Assembly: GCA_951801245.1 (NCBI GenBank)
Contig: CATOMC010000006.1
Coordinates: 44,439-108,438, forward strand
Length of the DNA: 64,000 nt
From: an uncultured Lachnospiraceae bacterium
Lineage (GTDB): Bacteria > Bacillota_A > Clostridia > Lachnospirales > Lachnospiraceae
Direction of reading: 5' to 3'
Positions 23,640 through 33,633 of the stretch are shown piece by piece. The position numbers and the translations under genes were made by a program. How positions within the stretch are numbered: the first letter of the stretch is position 1; every line of letters starts with the position of its first letter. Under the pieces are notes generated by a model. It was given only the letters and a program-made list of their open reading frames with translations. It searched no databases and was not told the DNA's origin.

Positions 23640-25115
23640 ATGGAGTACAAAGAGATAAGTTTACTGAAACAGAGCGACAGGGGCACGATACATCTTGTAC
23701 AAGATAAGTCGGGAAAAGAACGGTTTGTCCGAAAAGTATTAAAGGGGCAGTATCCGATTTATACGCAGTTACAGTCGATTAGCCATCCGAATCTGCCCAA
23801 AGTGTATGAAGCTGTCCTGGATGGGGAGTCAACAACAGTCATAGAAGAATATATTGCGGGCAAGGCGCTTGGAAGCACGGCACTATCGGAGAAACAGTTC
23901 CTTGGTGTTGTCCGGGAATTATGTGATGTTCTGGAATATCTGCATGGAGAGGGTATCATTCACCGAGATATTAAACCTTCCAATCTTATTATGGCTGATG
24001 ACGGACATGTCCGCCTAATCGATTTTGACGCGGCGCGGATTCCGAAGACGGAACAGGAGCAGGATACGCATCTTCTGGGTACCAGAGGCTATGCAGCACC
24101 GGAACAATACGGATTTGCACAGACAGATGAACGAACAGATGTTTATTCATTGGGGATCACATTGGAGCGGATTTTGGGAGATGATTACAAAAGACCGCGC
24201 TACAAGAAGATTCTCCATAAGTGTAGCGATTTGGATCCCAACAAAAGATATCAGACGGTCAGGGAAGTGCGGGATGCATTTTTAAGAAAGAGGCAAAAAA
24301 GGATTTATTGCTGGGCGGCAGTCTGTGCTGTTTTGGTCCTGATGTCAGGCATGGCATTCTATAAGGCAGGTGTTTTCGGCGGCGGAAACGATGAAAGCAC
24401 GAAACTGACAGTACTGCAGGCGCCGAAAGATCCGCATTGGGACGGGGATACCGGGACGATGCTGTGGGGAAATGTGCCGGAGTCGGGTCATGGGGACGGC
24501 GTGTGTTACTATTGGAAATTATACAGAAGAGATACGGCCAAAGCCCCAAAGCCCGATGAAGAAGACTGGTGTGTCGAGGGGGATATGCGGGGCGATAATA
24601 CACAGCCTGAGTGGTTTGATATGAACTTTTCCTCCTATTTTGAGGAAAACGGATTTTATTATATTGCGGTAAGTGCGGTAGGAGATGGAATACAATATGC
24701 CGATAGTCCTTATGCGGTATCAGACGCTTTTGAATATACGGGCGACAATGCACCGACGCTTCCTGTCCCCACAGATTTAGCATGGAAGATTGTAGAGGAA
24801 GAGGGGGACGGCGTATCGGAAAGAACCTACTGGGCTACATGGGGCAACCTTGACGAGTATGAGGATAAAGATCACTTTGATGTATGGGTATACGATCAGG
24901 ACGGAAATTACGTCATGAATAATACCTGGACAAAAGAGTGGATTGAGGAAAGGGGCAATGGTGGCATACGGATCCGAAAAGAATTCCTTTCAGACCGGGA
25001 AGGTTCCTACCGATTCACAGTTCGGGTGCTGACCTCCAGACCCAATGAATTCCAGTGCAGCCCCATGCCAGACCCAGTGCCGGAAGAATATTACAGCCCC
25101 TGGTATTCTAATTAA
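23640..25115 (+). CDS. Transmembrane Ser/Thr protein kinase with extracellular FN3-like region
   Basis: The 491 residues begin with a Hanks-type kinase domain (about 5-215): K32 in FVRKVL, catalytic loop HRDIKPSN (108-115), the metal-binding motif as DFD instead of DFG, GTRGYAAPEQYG and DVYSLG. A basic stretch and one membrane helix follow (about 221-243, AAVCAVLVLMSGMAFY). The outer part (about 255-491) has two beta-rich units with endings such as SYRFTVRVLTS, resembling fibronectin type III repeats, instead of the PASTA repeats of PrkC. It should sense something outside the cell and phosphorylate cytoplasmic targets. The next gene encodes a secreted protein with similar outer domains, a possible partner. 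Confidence 0.85.
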   Translation: MEYKEISLLKQSDRGTIHLVQDKSGKERFVRKVLKGQYPIYTQLQSISHPNLPKVYEAVLDGESTTVIEEYIAGKALGSTALSEKQFLGVVRELCDVLEYLHGEGIIHRDIKPSNLIMADDGHVRLIDFDAARIPKTEQEQDTHLLGTRGYAAPEQYGFAQTDERTDVYSLGITLERILGDDYKRPRYKKILHKCSDLDPNKRYQTVREVRDAFLRKRQKRIYCWAAVCAVLVLMSGMAFYKAGVFGGGNDESTKLTVLQAPKDPHWDGDTGTMLWGNVPESGHGDGVCYYWKLYRRDTAKAPKPDEEDWCVEGDMRGDNTQPEWFDMNFSSYFEENGFYYIAVSAVGDGIQYADSPYAVSDAFEYTGDNAPTLPVPTDLAWKIVEEEGDGVSERTYWATWGNLDEYEDKDHFDVWVYDQDGNYVMNNTWTKEWIEERGNGGIRIRKEFLSDREGSYRFTVRVLTSRPNEFQCSPMPDPVPEEYYSPWYSN

Positions 25116-25245
25116 TTCATAAAATATCTCCTGACGGTAGACCAAAAGTCTGAATGGATATTGTATGATAGCAGAGTAATAAGAGGCGGAGGATTCATGT
25201 TACCTGCCGCAAATACATGACTTTTGAGTCTGGAAGGAGAAAATA

Positions 25246-26727
25246 ATGAAAAATCGATTAAAAAGGTTGACCTTAATCTTAGGAACGGCTATATTGATGC
25301 TGTGCCAGAGTGGTGAAGGGGCTTCGTTGGTGCGGGCACAGGAGAAGGAAGAGACTCGGTTGACTGAGAACACAGCAGAGAAGAAAACAGAAGGCACAGA
25401 AGAGAAGAAGGAAGAGGCGGACCCGGAAGGAAAGAAGGAGGAGGCAGGCCCAGAGGGTAAGCAGGAAGAAAAGGAGACAGAGGGTAAGAAAGAAGAGGAG
25501 AAAAGGGAAGAAGATACAGAAGAAAAGAAAGAAGAGAAAGAGACAAAAGCAGCGGAAGAAATTGACGGCAAAGAAGAAGACACAACATTGTCTGATACAT
25601 CTGCAGAAAGCGAGAGCGAACAGCTTGAAAAGGCGACAGATCTGCGCTGGACAAGTAATGGACAGGGTTCTTTTACCAATCCCAACGAGTATGCTTTTTT
25701 TAGAATTGAAGTATCAAAAGAAGACAGTGACTTTAGTCAGATATGGAATGACTATTACGACGCCCGTGGGAAAGATGAGGTGGTGACGCTTGATCTTTAT
25801 CATCTGGTTGCGGCAGGCGGTTCCGGGACATATAGGTTTCGGGTAATGGCAGTGGCAAATGGTTATCAGGAGTCTGACTGGACCGATTATAGTGATAGTT
25901 TTACATATACAGAGCCTGCCGAACAACTTCCCATACCGAATATCAGTGTATCGGACGGAATTGTGTCCTGCACCCTTCCGGAGGGCAGCCAATATACATT
26001 AGAAACAGATTATGGATTCAATTATGTGGTGTTTACATCGGATGATGAGGAGATCGCTCAATGGGGAAACAATTATGAATCCATTAATGCGATAGAAACC
26101 TTTGATGAAGTATTGACCAGTGGGCGCCAGTATTTTATAAGAGTGCAGACACTCAGCAGAGACATCACGAGATATAAGGACAGCGACTGGACGGATGGCG
26201 AGGAACTGATCGATAAAAGGGACGATGGAGATAAGAAAAAATCCCGCAAAGAGGATAAAGTTACCAAAGTGACAAAGACGGAAGAAGAAAATAGCGAAGA
26301 AGTTTCCGCTCCCGAAGCAGAGGTATGGAAACCGTCCACGCCGGATGAGATCAAACGATATGAAGTGTTTGGAAAGGACAGGCCGGTGTATACGGCTGCC
26401 GAAGGGAATACCTATCCCGTAACAATCTCTAATGCTATGCAGGGAAAACAGTGTTTCGATGTGTTCGAGGCCGTATTAGAAGGCTGGAAGATTGGAAGGA
26501 CATACAACATCATGCCTTCCGGCAGACAGGTATATAAGATGGATGGTAAAGTACGCATTACACTGCAGATTCCACAGCAATTACGGGCGGAGGGCAGAGC
26601 GTACAAAATGATCTGCGTTACGCAAAGCGGACAGCCCATCGTGCTTAATGACCTGGATTCTGCGGCGGAGACCATTACGTTTGAGACAGACAGCTTTTAT
26701 GCATTTGCGCTGGTTTATAAGGATTAA
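25246..26727 (+). CDS. Secreted protein with Glu/Lys-rich segment and FN3-like domains
   Basis: The 493 residues start with a signal peptide (KRLTLILGTAILMLC, cleavage likely after VRA at about 32). A long low-complexity Glu/Lys stretch follows (about 33-110, repeats of the EEKKEE and GKKEEA kind). Then come two FN3-like units (about 125-320, with GTYRFRVMAVANGYQESDW and QYFIRVQTLSRD), a second charged linker, and a C-terminal beta domain (about 365-493) ending ITFETDSFYAFALVYKD. There is no LPXTG or lipobox, so the protein is probably released or held through charge. It follows the kinase gene by 130 bases and shares its type of outer domain. Function unknown. Confidence 0.75.
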   Translation: MKNRLKRLTLILGTAILMLCQSGEGASLVRAQEKEETRLTENTAEKKTEGTEEKKEEADPEGKKEEAGPEGKQEEKETEGKKEEEKREEDTEEKKEEKETKAAEEIDGKEEDTTLSDTSAESESEQLEKATDLRWTSNGQGSFTNPNEYAFFRIEVSKEDSDFSQIWNDYYDARGKDEVVTLDLYHLVAAGGSGTYRFRVMAVANGYQESDWTDYSDSFTYTEPAEQLPIPNISVSDGIVSCTLPEGSQYTLETDYGFNYVVFTSDDEEIAQWGNNYESINAIETFDEVLTSGRQYFIRVQTLSRDITRYKDSDWTDGEELIDKRDDGDKKKSRKEDKVTKVTKTEEENSEEVSAPEAEVWKPSTPDEIKRYEVFGKDRPVYTAAEGNTYPVTISNAMQGKQCFDVFEAVLEGWKIGRTYNIMPSGRQVYKMDGKVRITLQIPQQLRAEGRAYKMICVTQSGQPIVLNDLDSAAETITFETDSFYAFALVYKD

Positions 26728-26755
26728 GATAAAATAGTATAGGAATGTTTAAGGT

Positions 26756-26792
26756 AAGCCACAGACGCCTGCACTGCAGGTACCTGTGGCTT
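26756..26792 (+). terminator. Hairpin terminator after the secreted protein gene
   Basis: AAGCCACAG (26756-26764) pairs with CTGTGGCTT (26784-26792), and an inner CCTGCA/GCAGG dyad extends the structure. The tail (GTTATC) is only weakly T-rich. Confidence 0.65.
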
Positions 26793-27324
26793 GTTATCTG
26801 AGAGAGGAAGGCGCCGGGCATGTGCAGGGATTCGGCTCTGCGGATGTAGTGATCGGTGAAGGCACGGACATTTTATCACGGGCGGGGTATCTATGGTGAT
26901 TTATTGAAATTAGTAATTTACGTAAGTGGGCTGGAAGGGCAGTGTTTATCAGGGACTGAGGATGTTTTGGATTTTTAAGAGTATGTAAGAAGATCAGTCT
27001 GTCATACATATATTTTGACAAGATTTTATGAAAAATAGGGCAGGAAGTTCTTTTCATTCAGACGAAGACGATTTTGTACGATTTTCAGAGATAGTTTCTT
27101 TTTCAGGGCTGCTTTGTGTAGGAATTGATGATACAATAGACCCAGAGTCAGCACTCTGCGTCCTAAGAATTACTACGTAATTCTTTTGAGGCTGCCAGGG
27201 CTGACAGCTTTTGTGGCTTTCATACAATAGACGCAGGCTGCGAGGAATGACAGCTTATGAAACTAAAATAAGATTCGGTTAAGCTGTACAGGCGGATCAT
27301 ATAAAGAGACGGAGGTATATAAAC
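26793..27324 (+). other. 532-base intergenic region with repeated promoter-like motifs and a hairpin
   Basis: No convincing gene is seen. The region holds a perfect 9-bp hairpin AAGAATTAC-TAC-GTAATTCTT (27166-27186) and two copies of TACAATAGACSCAG (27133-27146 and 27224-27237), a motif that recurs at 52349-52362. TACAAT is a plausible -10 element, so these may be tandem starts for the lipoprotein gene at 27325. The 5' half (26793-27060) shows nothing recognisable. Confidence 0.5.
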
Positions 27325-28704
27325 GTGAAAAAGGAAAAGGGAAGTTCTCTGAAACAGGGTATTGCTTTATTGTGTGCGGCCAGTACACTATTAGCTGGCT
27401 GCGGCGGGAAAGAGGCTGGGTCAGAACAGCGCAATATTGAGCCGATAGAACAGTCTGATGGACAGGTCGGGAACGTGTTTGTTGAGGGAACTGAAACTCC
27501 CGAAGCGGAGGAAACAGGTGTACCTGACAGCACAGACACGGGAAATGCTGACGAAGCAGATACAGAGAATGTACAGGCTATGTATGCGGCGCAGGTCAGA
27601 CATTACTACGGCGGCATTCTATCTCAGATCACGGCGGCATGGCAGCTTCCAGATGGAGAGTTGGACACGTCCTCTTTGGAAAACGGGTTTGGGAAGATGA
27701 GCGATAATCGTTTTGCGGTGGCGGATATTGACGGGGACGGCAGGGAGGAATTGATCGTTTGCTATGCCAATGCAAGTATGGCAGGCATGATGGAAATTAT
27801 CTATGATTACGATCCAGTTGTCGGTGAATTAAAACGCGAGCTTACGGAATGGCCGATGCTTACCTATTATGACAATGGTTTGATTAAAGCGGAGGCTTCC
27901 CACAACCATACGCACGGAGAGTTCTGGCCCTTTGCGCTTTATCAATATGAAACGGAGAGCGATTCCTATAAGCAGATTGCCTATGTGCATACCTGGGATA
28001 AGGGAATTTCCGACATATATGAGGATCAGCCTTTCCCAGAGGAGTTGGATACGGATGAGGACGGGACTTTGTTCAACATTTCGGAGGGTGCGGAACCATC
28101 CTACGAATACGAAAACTACAAATATAATCAGGCAGACTTTGAAAAATGGTACGATGGAATGATGGATGGCGCACAAGAGATTTCTGTTCCCTATCAGTCT
28201 TTGGAATATGAATCCTATGCAGATTTTGTGCCGGCCTATCTGAGACTGAAAGCGGAAGAAGCGGGCAGAGAACGGACCGATACGGCGGACGATTTAGGAT
28301 TGTTGATTCTAAGTGAGGATTATTTTCTCAATGCAGCACAGACCCTGCTCGCGGAAAAATATGGTGTTGAACTGGAACAGCCAGAACCGAATTTTGAGGA
28401 GCACACGGTTGGGCTGGTCGACGGGAGAGAAGTCTTTTCCTTCACGGCGCTTGATGCGGGCGATCTTTCCTATTCCGGCGAGAAAGTGGGGGATGTGACG
28501 ATTTTCAGCATTTATCCCGGTATCGGCGTAGATGATGCGTGGAAAAAGTTAAATGCCTATGGATTTTACGCGTCTCCCTACGGGGAAGTGGAGAATTGTC
28601 TCATTACGGGGGATGGCTTCGGCAATATCAGTATCTGGTTTTCGGCGGAGGACAACATGGTGACGCAGATTACGGTTATGCCTTTCTGCGCTTTTGCGGG
28701 ATAG
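27325..28704 (+). CDS. Lipoprotein of unknown function
   Basis: The GTG start has GGAGG nine bases upstream. The 459 residues begin with a lipoprotein signal ending in the lipobox LLAGC (Cys 26), then a Glu/Thr-rich linker (about 30-85). The body contains two Asp-rich loops resembling calcium-binding repeats (ADIDGDGREEL near 132-142 and DTDEDGTL near 243-250). No enzyme motif is recognised. It lies 57 bases upstream of a two-component system and ABC exporter, and may be an extracytoplasmic accessory or sensor for them; that is inference from position only. Confidence 0.72.
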   Translation: MKKEKGSSLKQGIALLCAASTLLAGCGGKEAGSEQRNIEPIEQSDGQVGNVFVEGTETPEAEETGVPDSTDTGNADEADTENVQAMYAAQVRHYYGGILSQITAAWQLPDGELDTSSLENGFGKMSDNRFAVADIDGDGREELIVCYANASMAGMMEIIYDYDPVVGELKRELTEWPMLTYYDNGLIKAEASHNHTHGEFWPFALYQYETESDSYKQIAYVHTWDKGISDIYEDQPFPEELDTDEDGTLFNISEGAEPSYEYENYKYNQADFEKWYDGMMDGAQEISVPYQSLEYESYADFVPAYLRLKAEEAGRERTDTADDLGLLILSEDYFLNAAQTLLAEKYGVELEQPEPNFEEHTVGLVDGREVFSFTALDAGDLSYSGEKVGDVTIFSIYPGIGVDDAWKKLNAYGFYASPYGEVENCLITGDGFGNISIWFSAEDNMVTQITVMPFCAFAG

Positions 28705-28761
28705 TTGAAATCGGGAAACTGCGGGAAATTGCGCAGGGGAAATGGAAGGGATTGGTGAAAA

Positions 28762-29412
28762 ATGAAACATATTTTGGTAGTGGAAGATGACGCATCTATT
28801 TCGTCGGCGCTCACATATGCTTTGGAAAAAGAAGGATACCGCACGACACATTGCAGAAATATTGCCGATGCGCTGCGAGAAACGGCAGTATCTGTTTTTG
28901 ATCTTGCGCTTCTCGATATGCAGCTTCCCGATGGTTCCGGCAAAGAAATTGCATCACGGTTAAAATCCGGTTACATTCCGATACTGTATGTAACCGTCGT
29001 GGACGACGAGGATGAAATTGTAAAATCGTTAGATGACGGTGCCGCCGATTACATCACCAAGCCGTTTCGCATGCGTGAGCTGCTTTCGCGGATCAAAAAG
29101 GCGCTGCATGAAAACAGCGGCAGTGAAATCTTGAAGATCGGCAAGGCGGTAATTGACGTCGACGCGGGAAAGGTCCGTATAGAAGGGCAGGAAATCAGTC
29201 TGACGGCGCTGGAGTACCGGCTTTTGCTTATTTTTGCGCAGAATCAGTCCATTCTTTTAAAGAGGGAACAGATTCTGGAGCGCATTTGGGATATAAGCGG
29301 CAACTTTGTGGAGGATAATACGCTGACCGTATATGTCAAGAGACTGCGTGAAAAACTGGGAGATGCGGTTTCTATTACAACTGTCAGGGGGATTGGGTAT
29401 CGTGTGGGTTAG
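28762..29412 (+). CDS. OmpR-family response regulator
   Basis: The 216 residues have a receiver domain (1-about 118) with the acidic pair DD at 9-10, phospho-acceptor Asp in LLDMQLP (about 52), and Lys in ITKPF (about 101), and a winged-helix DNA-binding domain (about 125-216, with LTALEYRLLLIFAQN and TVRGIGYRVG). It controls transcription when phosphorylated by the kinase encoded by the overlapping next gene. The likely target is the ABC exporter that follows, as in BceRS-type detoxification modules. Confidence 0.92.
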   Translation: MKHILVVEDDASISSALTYALEKEGYRTTHCRNIADALRETAVSVFDLALLDMQLPDGSGKEIASRLKSGYIPILYVTVVDDEDEIVKSLDDGAADYITKPFRMRELLSRIKKALHENSGSEILKIGKAVIDVDAGKVRIEGQEISLTALEYRLLLIFAQNQSILLKREQILERIWDISGNFVEDNTLTVYVKRLREKLGDAVSITTVRGIGYRVG

Positions 29413-30226
29413 TAAAAAAGAACTTTTATCACTTTCCGAGGGGATTCGTGCAGCGCTTGATGGACAGCCCTTCGATCCGCGCGATAACAGGGAAGGCGCG
29501 TTCAGTATTTTGAAAAACGATATTTATATGTTAACACACGCCGGACAAGAACAGAGAAATGTTTTGGAAGAAGAGAAAGAGCGTCTGGCGGAATATCTGT
29601 CTGATATATCCCATCAGTTAAAGACACCGGTTTCCTCGATTCTTCTCATGGAGGAGTTAATGATTGACGCGCCCGAAGAGACGCAGCGGGATTTCCTTCT
29701 CGGCATAAAAAGGGAAGTCCGTCATATGGAGTGGCTTATTTCTGCACTTTTAAAGATGGCTAAGCTGGATTCCTCCGTCGTGAACTTTCACGCGCAGGAG
29801 ACAATGGTCAGCCATTTGCTGGGAGAGGCGCTTAAGTCCCTGGACATTATTCTGGATATCAGGAACCAGCATATACGTCTTTTGCATGATATATCTTTAT
29901 CCTGTGATAAAAAGTGGACTATGGAAGCGATGATTAATCTTTTGAAAAATGCTTCTGAATGTTCCGGTGATAACAGCGAAATTTTAATGGACAGCGGACA
30001 AAATCCGCTCTATGACTGGATATCTATTACGGACGCTGGAGAGGGCTTGAAAAAGGAACAAATCGCCGGACTGTTTCGCAGATTTGAAGGGTCGCAGAAG
30101 GAAAACGGTTATGGGATAGGGCTGCCGCTTGCGCTTTCCGTCATGCGTGCGCAAAACGGAGATATTGAGGTTTCGCCTGGCGGGAACGGAGTCGGCGCTA
30201 CATTTTTTATGAAATTTTACAAATAG
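29402..30226 (+). CDS. Sensor histidine kinase lacking transmembrane segments
   Basis: The 274 residues contain the phospho-acceptor box SDISHQLKTPVSSI (His about 74), the N-box MINLLKNASE, G1 DAGEGL and G2 GYGIGLPLAL, so the catalytic core is complete. No membrane helix precedes it: the frame starts at GTG 29402, inside the end of the response-regulator gene, and reads straight into the linker (WVSKKELLSLSEG). Related kinases have one or two helices just before this point. AGGGGGA lies nine bases upstream of the GTG. It may be a soluble kinase that takes its signal from the neighbouring ABC transporter, or a gene that lost its 5' end. Confidence 0.85.
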   Translation: MWVSKKELLSLSEGIRAALDGQPFDPRDNREGAFSILKNDIYMLTHAGQEQRNVLEEEKERLAEYLSDISHQLKTPVSSILLMEELMIDAPEETQRDFLLGIKREVRHMEWLISALLKMAKLDSSVVNFHAQETMVSHLLGEALKSLDIILDIRNQHIRLLHDISLSCDKKWTMEAMINLLKNASECSGDNSEILMDSGQNPLYDWISITDAGEGLKKEQIAGLFRRFEGSQKENGYGIGLPLALSVMRAQNGDIEVSPGGNGVGATFFMKFYK

Positions 30227-30294
30227 TCACCGGGGAGTCACTTTTCTTATTTATAACTATAAGAAACGATGTAAAATAAGAAAAGGGGTGTCAT

Positions 30295-30978
30295 ATGGAG
30301 ATTTTGGAAGTAAACGAACTGACAAAGATATATGGAAGCGGCGATAATCGGGTAACTGCTCTGGATCATGTCAGTTTTCAGGTGAAAAAAGGTGAGTTTG
30401 TCGCCATTGTGGGAGCGTCGGGCTCGGGGAAATCTACGCTTATGAATTTGATAGGAGGCATAGACCGCCCCACATCGGGAGATGTTATTGTCGATGGCAG
30501 GCGCATCTTCGATATGGATGAGAGCGCTCTGGCAATTTTCAGGCGCAGAAATATCGGCATTGTCTATCAATTTTATAATCTGATCCCGAATTTAACAGTA
30601 GTTGAGAATATCATGCTTCCCTGTCTGTTAGATAATCGAAAGCCCGATGCACAGAAGCTGGCAGAGATTTTGAAAATGACTGATTTATCGGATCGCAGGG
30701 ATCATCTTCCGGGAGAACTCTCCGGCGGCCAGCAGCAACGCGTTTCCGTGGGAAGGGCGCTTATCAACGCCCCGACGTTTATTCTGGCTGACGAGCCGAC
30801 AGGGAACCTTGACAGCAAAGCGGGCAGGAGAATTACGGAACTTCTTACGGCGGCAAACCGCAGGGAAAACCAGACGCTGATTCTGATTACCCACGACGAG
30901 AAGATCGCTCTGCTGGCGGATAGAATACTTACTATCAGTGATGGACGGATCATCAGAGACGAGGTGATGCGCGTATGA
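30295..30978 (+). CDS. ABC transporter ATP-binding protein (LolD/MacB/BceA type)
   Basis: The 227 residues show Walker A GASGSGKS (about 39-46), the Q-loop VYQFYNLIP, signature [10 protein letters not shown], Walker [14 protein letters not shown] and the H-loop ITHDE. The DEPTGNLDS form is characteristic of the LolD/MacB/BceA group, whose partners are FtsX-type permeases. Its end overlaps the start of the permease gene by four bases (ATGA). Together they probably form an exporter or peptide-resistance module regulated by the upstream two-component system. Confidence 0.92.
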   Translation: MEILEVNELTKIYGSGDNRVTALDHVSFQVKKGEFVAIVGASGSGKSTLMNLIGGIDRPTSGDVIVDGRRIFDMDESALAIFRRRNIGIVYQFYNLIPNLTVVENIMLPCLLDNRKPDAQKLAEILKMTDLSDRRDHLPGELSGGQQQRVSVGRALINAPTFILADEPTGNLDSKAGRRITELLTAANRRENQTLILITHDEKIALLADRILTISDGRIIRDEVMRV

Positions 30979-32966
30979 ATATTTTATGCTCATTTGCCTT
31001 TAATCAATTAAAGAGAAAGAAGAGCAGAACAGCGATTACCGCCTCGGCAATCGCGCTGTCCGCCGCGCTTCTTTCGGCGGTCGTCAATTTTGTGGCAAGC
31101 GGCAATGCGATGCTTGCGGGTTTTCTCGGCGAGGGCTACGGCTTGTATGGCGGCGCCTATATGATGATGCTGCTCGTTCCCGCCGTATTTCTGGCGGCGC
31201 TGATTGCGTCGATGTCCGTCATCGTTATTTCCAACGCGTTTCGCATGAGTGCGAACGAGCGGATGGCGCAGTTTGGTACATTAAAATGTGTCGGTGCTAC
31301 GAAAAAACAGATTTATAAAACGATCATGTATGAGTGCATCTTGCTTTGTATTGCAGCGATTCCGTTCGGCATTCTTTTGGGGTATGGGTTCAGTTTTATC
31401 GGCATAGGGGTGGTGAACCTCTATATGGATGAGTTGAATGTGCTGGTGCGTTCCATGATGAAGCGGGTAAACTTCAGCCTTTCCTTTACGTTTTCATTGA
31501 CTGCGCTTGTTACTTCGGTCATCATTTCTCTGGGAACGGTTCTGTTTGCGGCTATGCTTCCGGCACGGAAGGCGATGCGTATTTCTGCGCTGGACTGTCT
31601 GAGAAACGGCGGTGAAACAGACACGTCAGGGTACAAACGTACCAAAATTACTGTGGATGCCAGAAGAAATATCGAATACCAGATGGCGCGCAAAAACGTG
31701 TCGTCCAACCGTAAAAGGATGCACTCAGCGGTGACAGCGTTTTCCATCAGTATCATGCTGTTTATCACGATGAGCGGTCTGCAGGAAATTGCGGCAGACA
31801 TACAAAATTATATCTATACGGATCAAGGATATACCGTCATCGCGGATTATACGGCAAAGTTTAAGAATACCATCCATCCAAAAACAGGACGAAGACAGCA
31901 GGAGTGTGCATATCCGATTGACGCGCATACGGCGGAAGAGATTACGCAGCAGCTTATGGAATATGATGAAACGGATGTTTACGGAAGCGGGCAGGATTAT
32001 TCCACCTATGTAGCCCGCCTTGCCGCGCGGGATATCACGGAGGAAATGCGGCAGGTTTTGGCGGCGGAATATGGGGAGGAACAACCGGAGATTATTTTGG
32101 AAGTGGAACGGATCATTCTGGATGACAGACACTACGGAGAACTGTGCGAACAGGCAGGAACGGCGTATGGCGGAGTGATACTGCTTAACGATTATAAATA
32201 TAATGACAACGGAACAGAGCGGCATATTGCCCCTGTTTCGTTGACAACGTCCACGTTGAAACTGGAAACGGCTGACGGCAGTTCGGAAGAGATTACGATT
32301 GACGGTGTGTTGGAAACATTGGAAATCCCCGGAACTTTGATGTATCCGAATACAAATCCCATCCGTCTCGTCGTTCCCTCTGCGGGAATGTCGGTACGCG
32401 GCTATAACTGGATGGCGAATCCGGAGGATGAGGAAGGGTTTATGGAGTATGCAAGGAGCGTATTGGAAGGTTATTTTCCGCAGCACGGCATGGAATATGA
32501 CGAAGCGGGGTTTACAAGCAGGGTGTACGGCACGCATGATTTTGTAAAAATTATGAATATCGCAATTGTTCTTGCAACGTTTTTCCTCTATGCCTTCGTT
32601 TTTCTGCTTGGGCTGATCGGTGTGCTGAATGTCATAAGCACCGTCAGCTTTCAGATTAAACTGAGGGCGAGGGAACTTGCGGTTTTGCAGAGCGTCGGCA
32701 TGACACCGGACTCGATACAGAAGATGCTCAATATAGAAAGTATTCTATGCGCTGGCAAAGCGTTGATTGTCGGCTTGCCGCTCGGTATGGGTATCGTTTT
32801 CATTATGGCGCACTGTGTAAAGAAGCTGTTTCCGATTTCCTTCCATATGCCGTGGATGGCAATTTTGGTCACGATTGTGATTTCCGTTATCGTTATGTGG
32901 GGCACTGTGCGGATTTCGGCGGCCGCGCTCAAAAAGCAGAATATTATTGAAACGATTAGGGTCTGA
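30975..32966 (+). CDS. FtsX-like ABC transporter permease
   Basis: The 663 residues have an N-terminal helix, three grouped helices with the FtsX core (about 60-210, with [20 protein letters not shown] quoted as RMAQFGTLK and [11 protein letters not shown]), a helix near 255, a large outer domain (about 280-525) and three C-terminal helices with [18 protein letters not shown]. This two-core layout is that of MacB/BceB-like permeases that move or sense peptides in the membrane rather than import nutrients. The codon use of this gene is richer in CG-containing codons than its neighbours, which may mark transfer. The substrate is unknown. Confidence 0.88.
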   Translation: MNILCSFAFNQLKRKKSRTAITASAIALSAALLSAVVNFVASGNAMLAGFLGEGYGLYGGAYMMMLLVPAVFLAALIASMSVIVISNAFRMSANERMAQFGTLKCVGATKKQIYKTIMYECILLCIAAIPFGILLGYGFSFIGIGVVNLYMDELNVLVRSMMKRVNFSLSFTFSLTALVTSVIISLGTVLFAAMLPARKAMRISALDCLRNGGETDTSGYKRTKITVDARRNIEYQMARKNVSSNRKRMHSAVTAFSISIMLFITMSGLQEIAADIQNYIYTDQGYTVIADYTAKFKNTIHPKTGRRQQECAYPIDAHTAEEITQQLMEYDETDVYGSGQDYSTYVARLAARDITEEMRQVLAAEYGEEQPEIILEVERIILDDRHYGELCEQAGTAYGGVILLNDYKYNDNGTERHIAPVSLTTSTLKLETADGSSEEITIDGVLETLEIPGTLMYPNTNPIRLVVPSAGMSVRGYNWMANPEDEEGFMEYARSVLEGYFPQHGMEYDEAGFTSRVYGTHDFVKIMNIAIVLATFFLYAFVFLLGLIGVLNVISTVSFQIKLRARELAVLQSVGMTPDSIQKMLNIESILCAGKALIVGLPLGMGIVFIMAHCVKKLFPISFHMPWMAILVTIVISVIVMWGTVRISAAALKKQNIIETIRV

Positions 32967-33087
32967 TATTCGTATCGTATTTACCTGTATGGCAGCTATG
33001 ACAGATTCCGTGGCGCCGGCTTTTGCCTGAATGATGTGTGCTATGCAGTCAGCGGTGACCAGACGGAGGGTATCATAGTCAGTCATT
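32967..33087 (+). pseudogene. Possible short coding remnant
   Basis: Directly after the permease stop an open frame without a start reads IYLYGSYDRFRGAGFCLND and ends at a TAG at about 33090. It looks protein-like but matches no family I recognise. It may be the 3' end of a deleted gene; evidence is weak. Confidence 0.25.
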
Positions 33088-33112
33088 TATAGGAAATATA
33101 CAAAGAGTAAAA

Positions 33113-33157
33113 GAGTAATCCCATGACACATCTCGTATCATGGGATCACCCTTTTTA
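33113..33157. terminator. Bidirectional terminator between the exporter and cotJC
   Basis: GTAATCCCATGA (33115-33126) pairs with TCATGGGATCAC (33138-33149) with one mismatch, followed by CCTTTTT on the plus strand and CTCTTTT on the minus strand. It would end both the exporter operon and the (reassembled) cotJ operon. Confidence 0.8.
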
Positions 33158-33178
33158 TTTCATGTCAAAAGCCGAAAT

Positions 33179-33610
33179 TTATTTCACATTTCCTTCACAG
33201 CAGTCAAATCCCGGGTTGAATGCGTAGAAGTTCTTTTCGTTCAGGCGATCTTGTACGATGCGCAGTGCTTCACCGAATCTCTGGAAATGCACGACTTCAC
33301 GCATACGAAGGAATTTGATGGGTTCACAGACATCAGGATCATGCACCAGACGCAGAATGTTGTCGTACGTTGTACGGGCTTTTTGCTCTGCCGCCATATC
33401 CTCCATCAGATCCGTAATGATATCGCCTTTGGACTGGAACTCGCAGGCATTAAAGGGAACACCGCCTGCCGCCTGCGGCCAGATACCGATTGTGTGATCC
33501 ACATAATAGTTGCGGAATCCACTGGCCTCTATTTCTTCCATGGACAGATTTTTCGTCAACTGGTGCACGATGGTAGCAACCATTTCCAGGTGTGCCAGTT
33601 CTTCTGTACC
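33179..33610 (-). pseudogene. cotJC: cotJC, 3' part (separated from its 5' part by the 9.35-kb element)
   Basis: These 143 codons begin GTEELAHLEMVATIVHQ and encode the rest of CotJC, a spore coat protein of the manganese catalase family. Conserved parts are the metal-ligand helix EELAHLEM, GIWPQAAGGVPFN, DLMEDMAAEQKA and MREVVHFQRFGEAL. The reading frame is free of stops and frameshifts. It has no start or ribosome binding site of its own; upstream it runs into element DNA. Joined at the GTACC core to the 5' part (42952-43143), it gives a 204-residue protein of normal family length. Intactness of both parts points to recent insertion or to selection for rejoining. Confidence 0.92.
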
Positions 33611-33633
33611 CACCTTGTGCTCAGAAATGTTCC
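33606..33633. other. Left attachment site (attL) of the cotJC element
   Basis: The core GTACC (33606-33610) is shared with the right junction (42956-42960). On the element side, after nine bases, lies CTCAGAAATGTTCC (33620-33633), the inverted partner of the right-end repeat with 13 of 14 matching bases. On the chromosome side the sequence is cotJC codons. Confidence 0.88.

Noticed and set aside
33179..33610. Could the cotJC halves be two independent paralogues?
   Set aside because: Each lacks exactly what the other has, both break at the same Gly-Thr-Glu codons with the same GTACC core, and a recombinase lies between.
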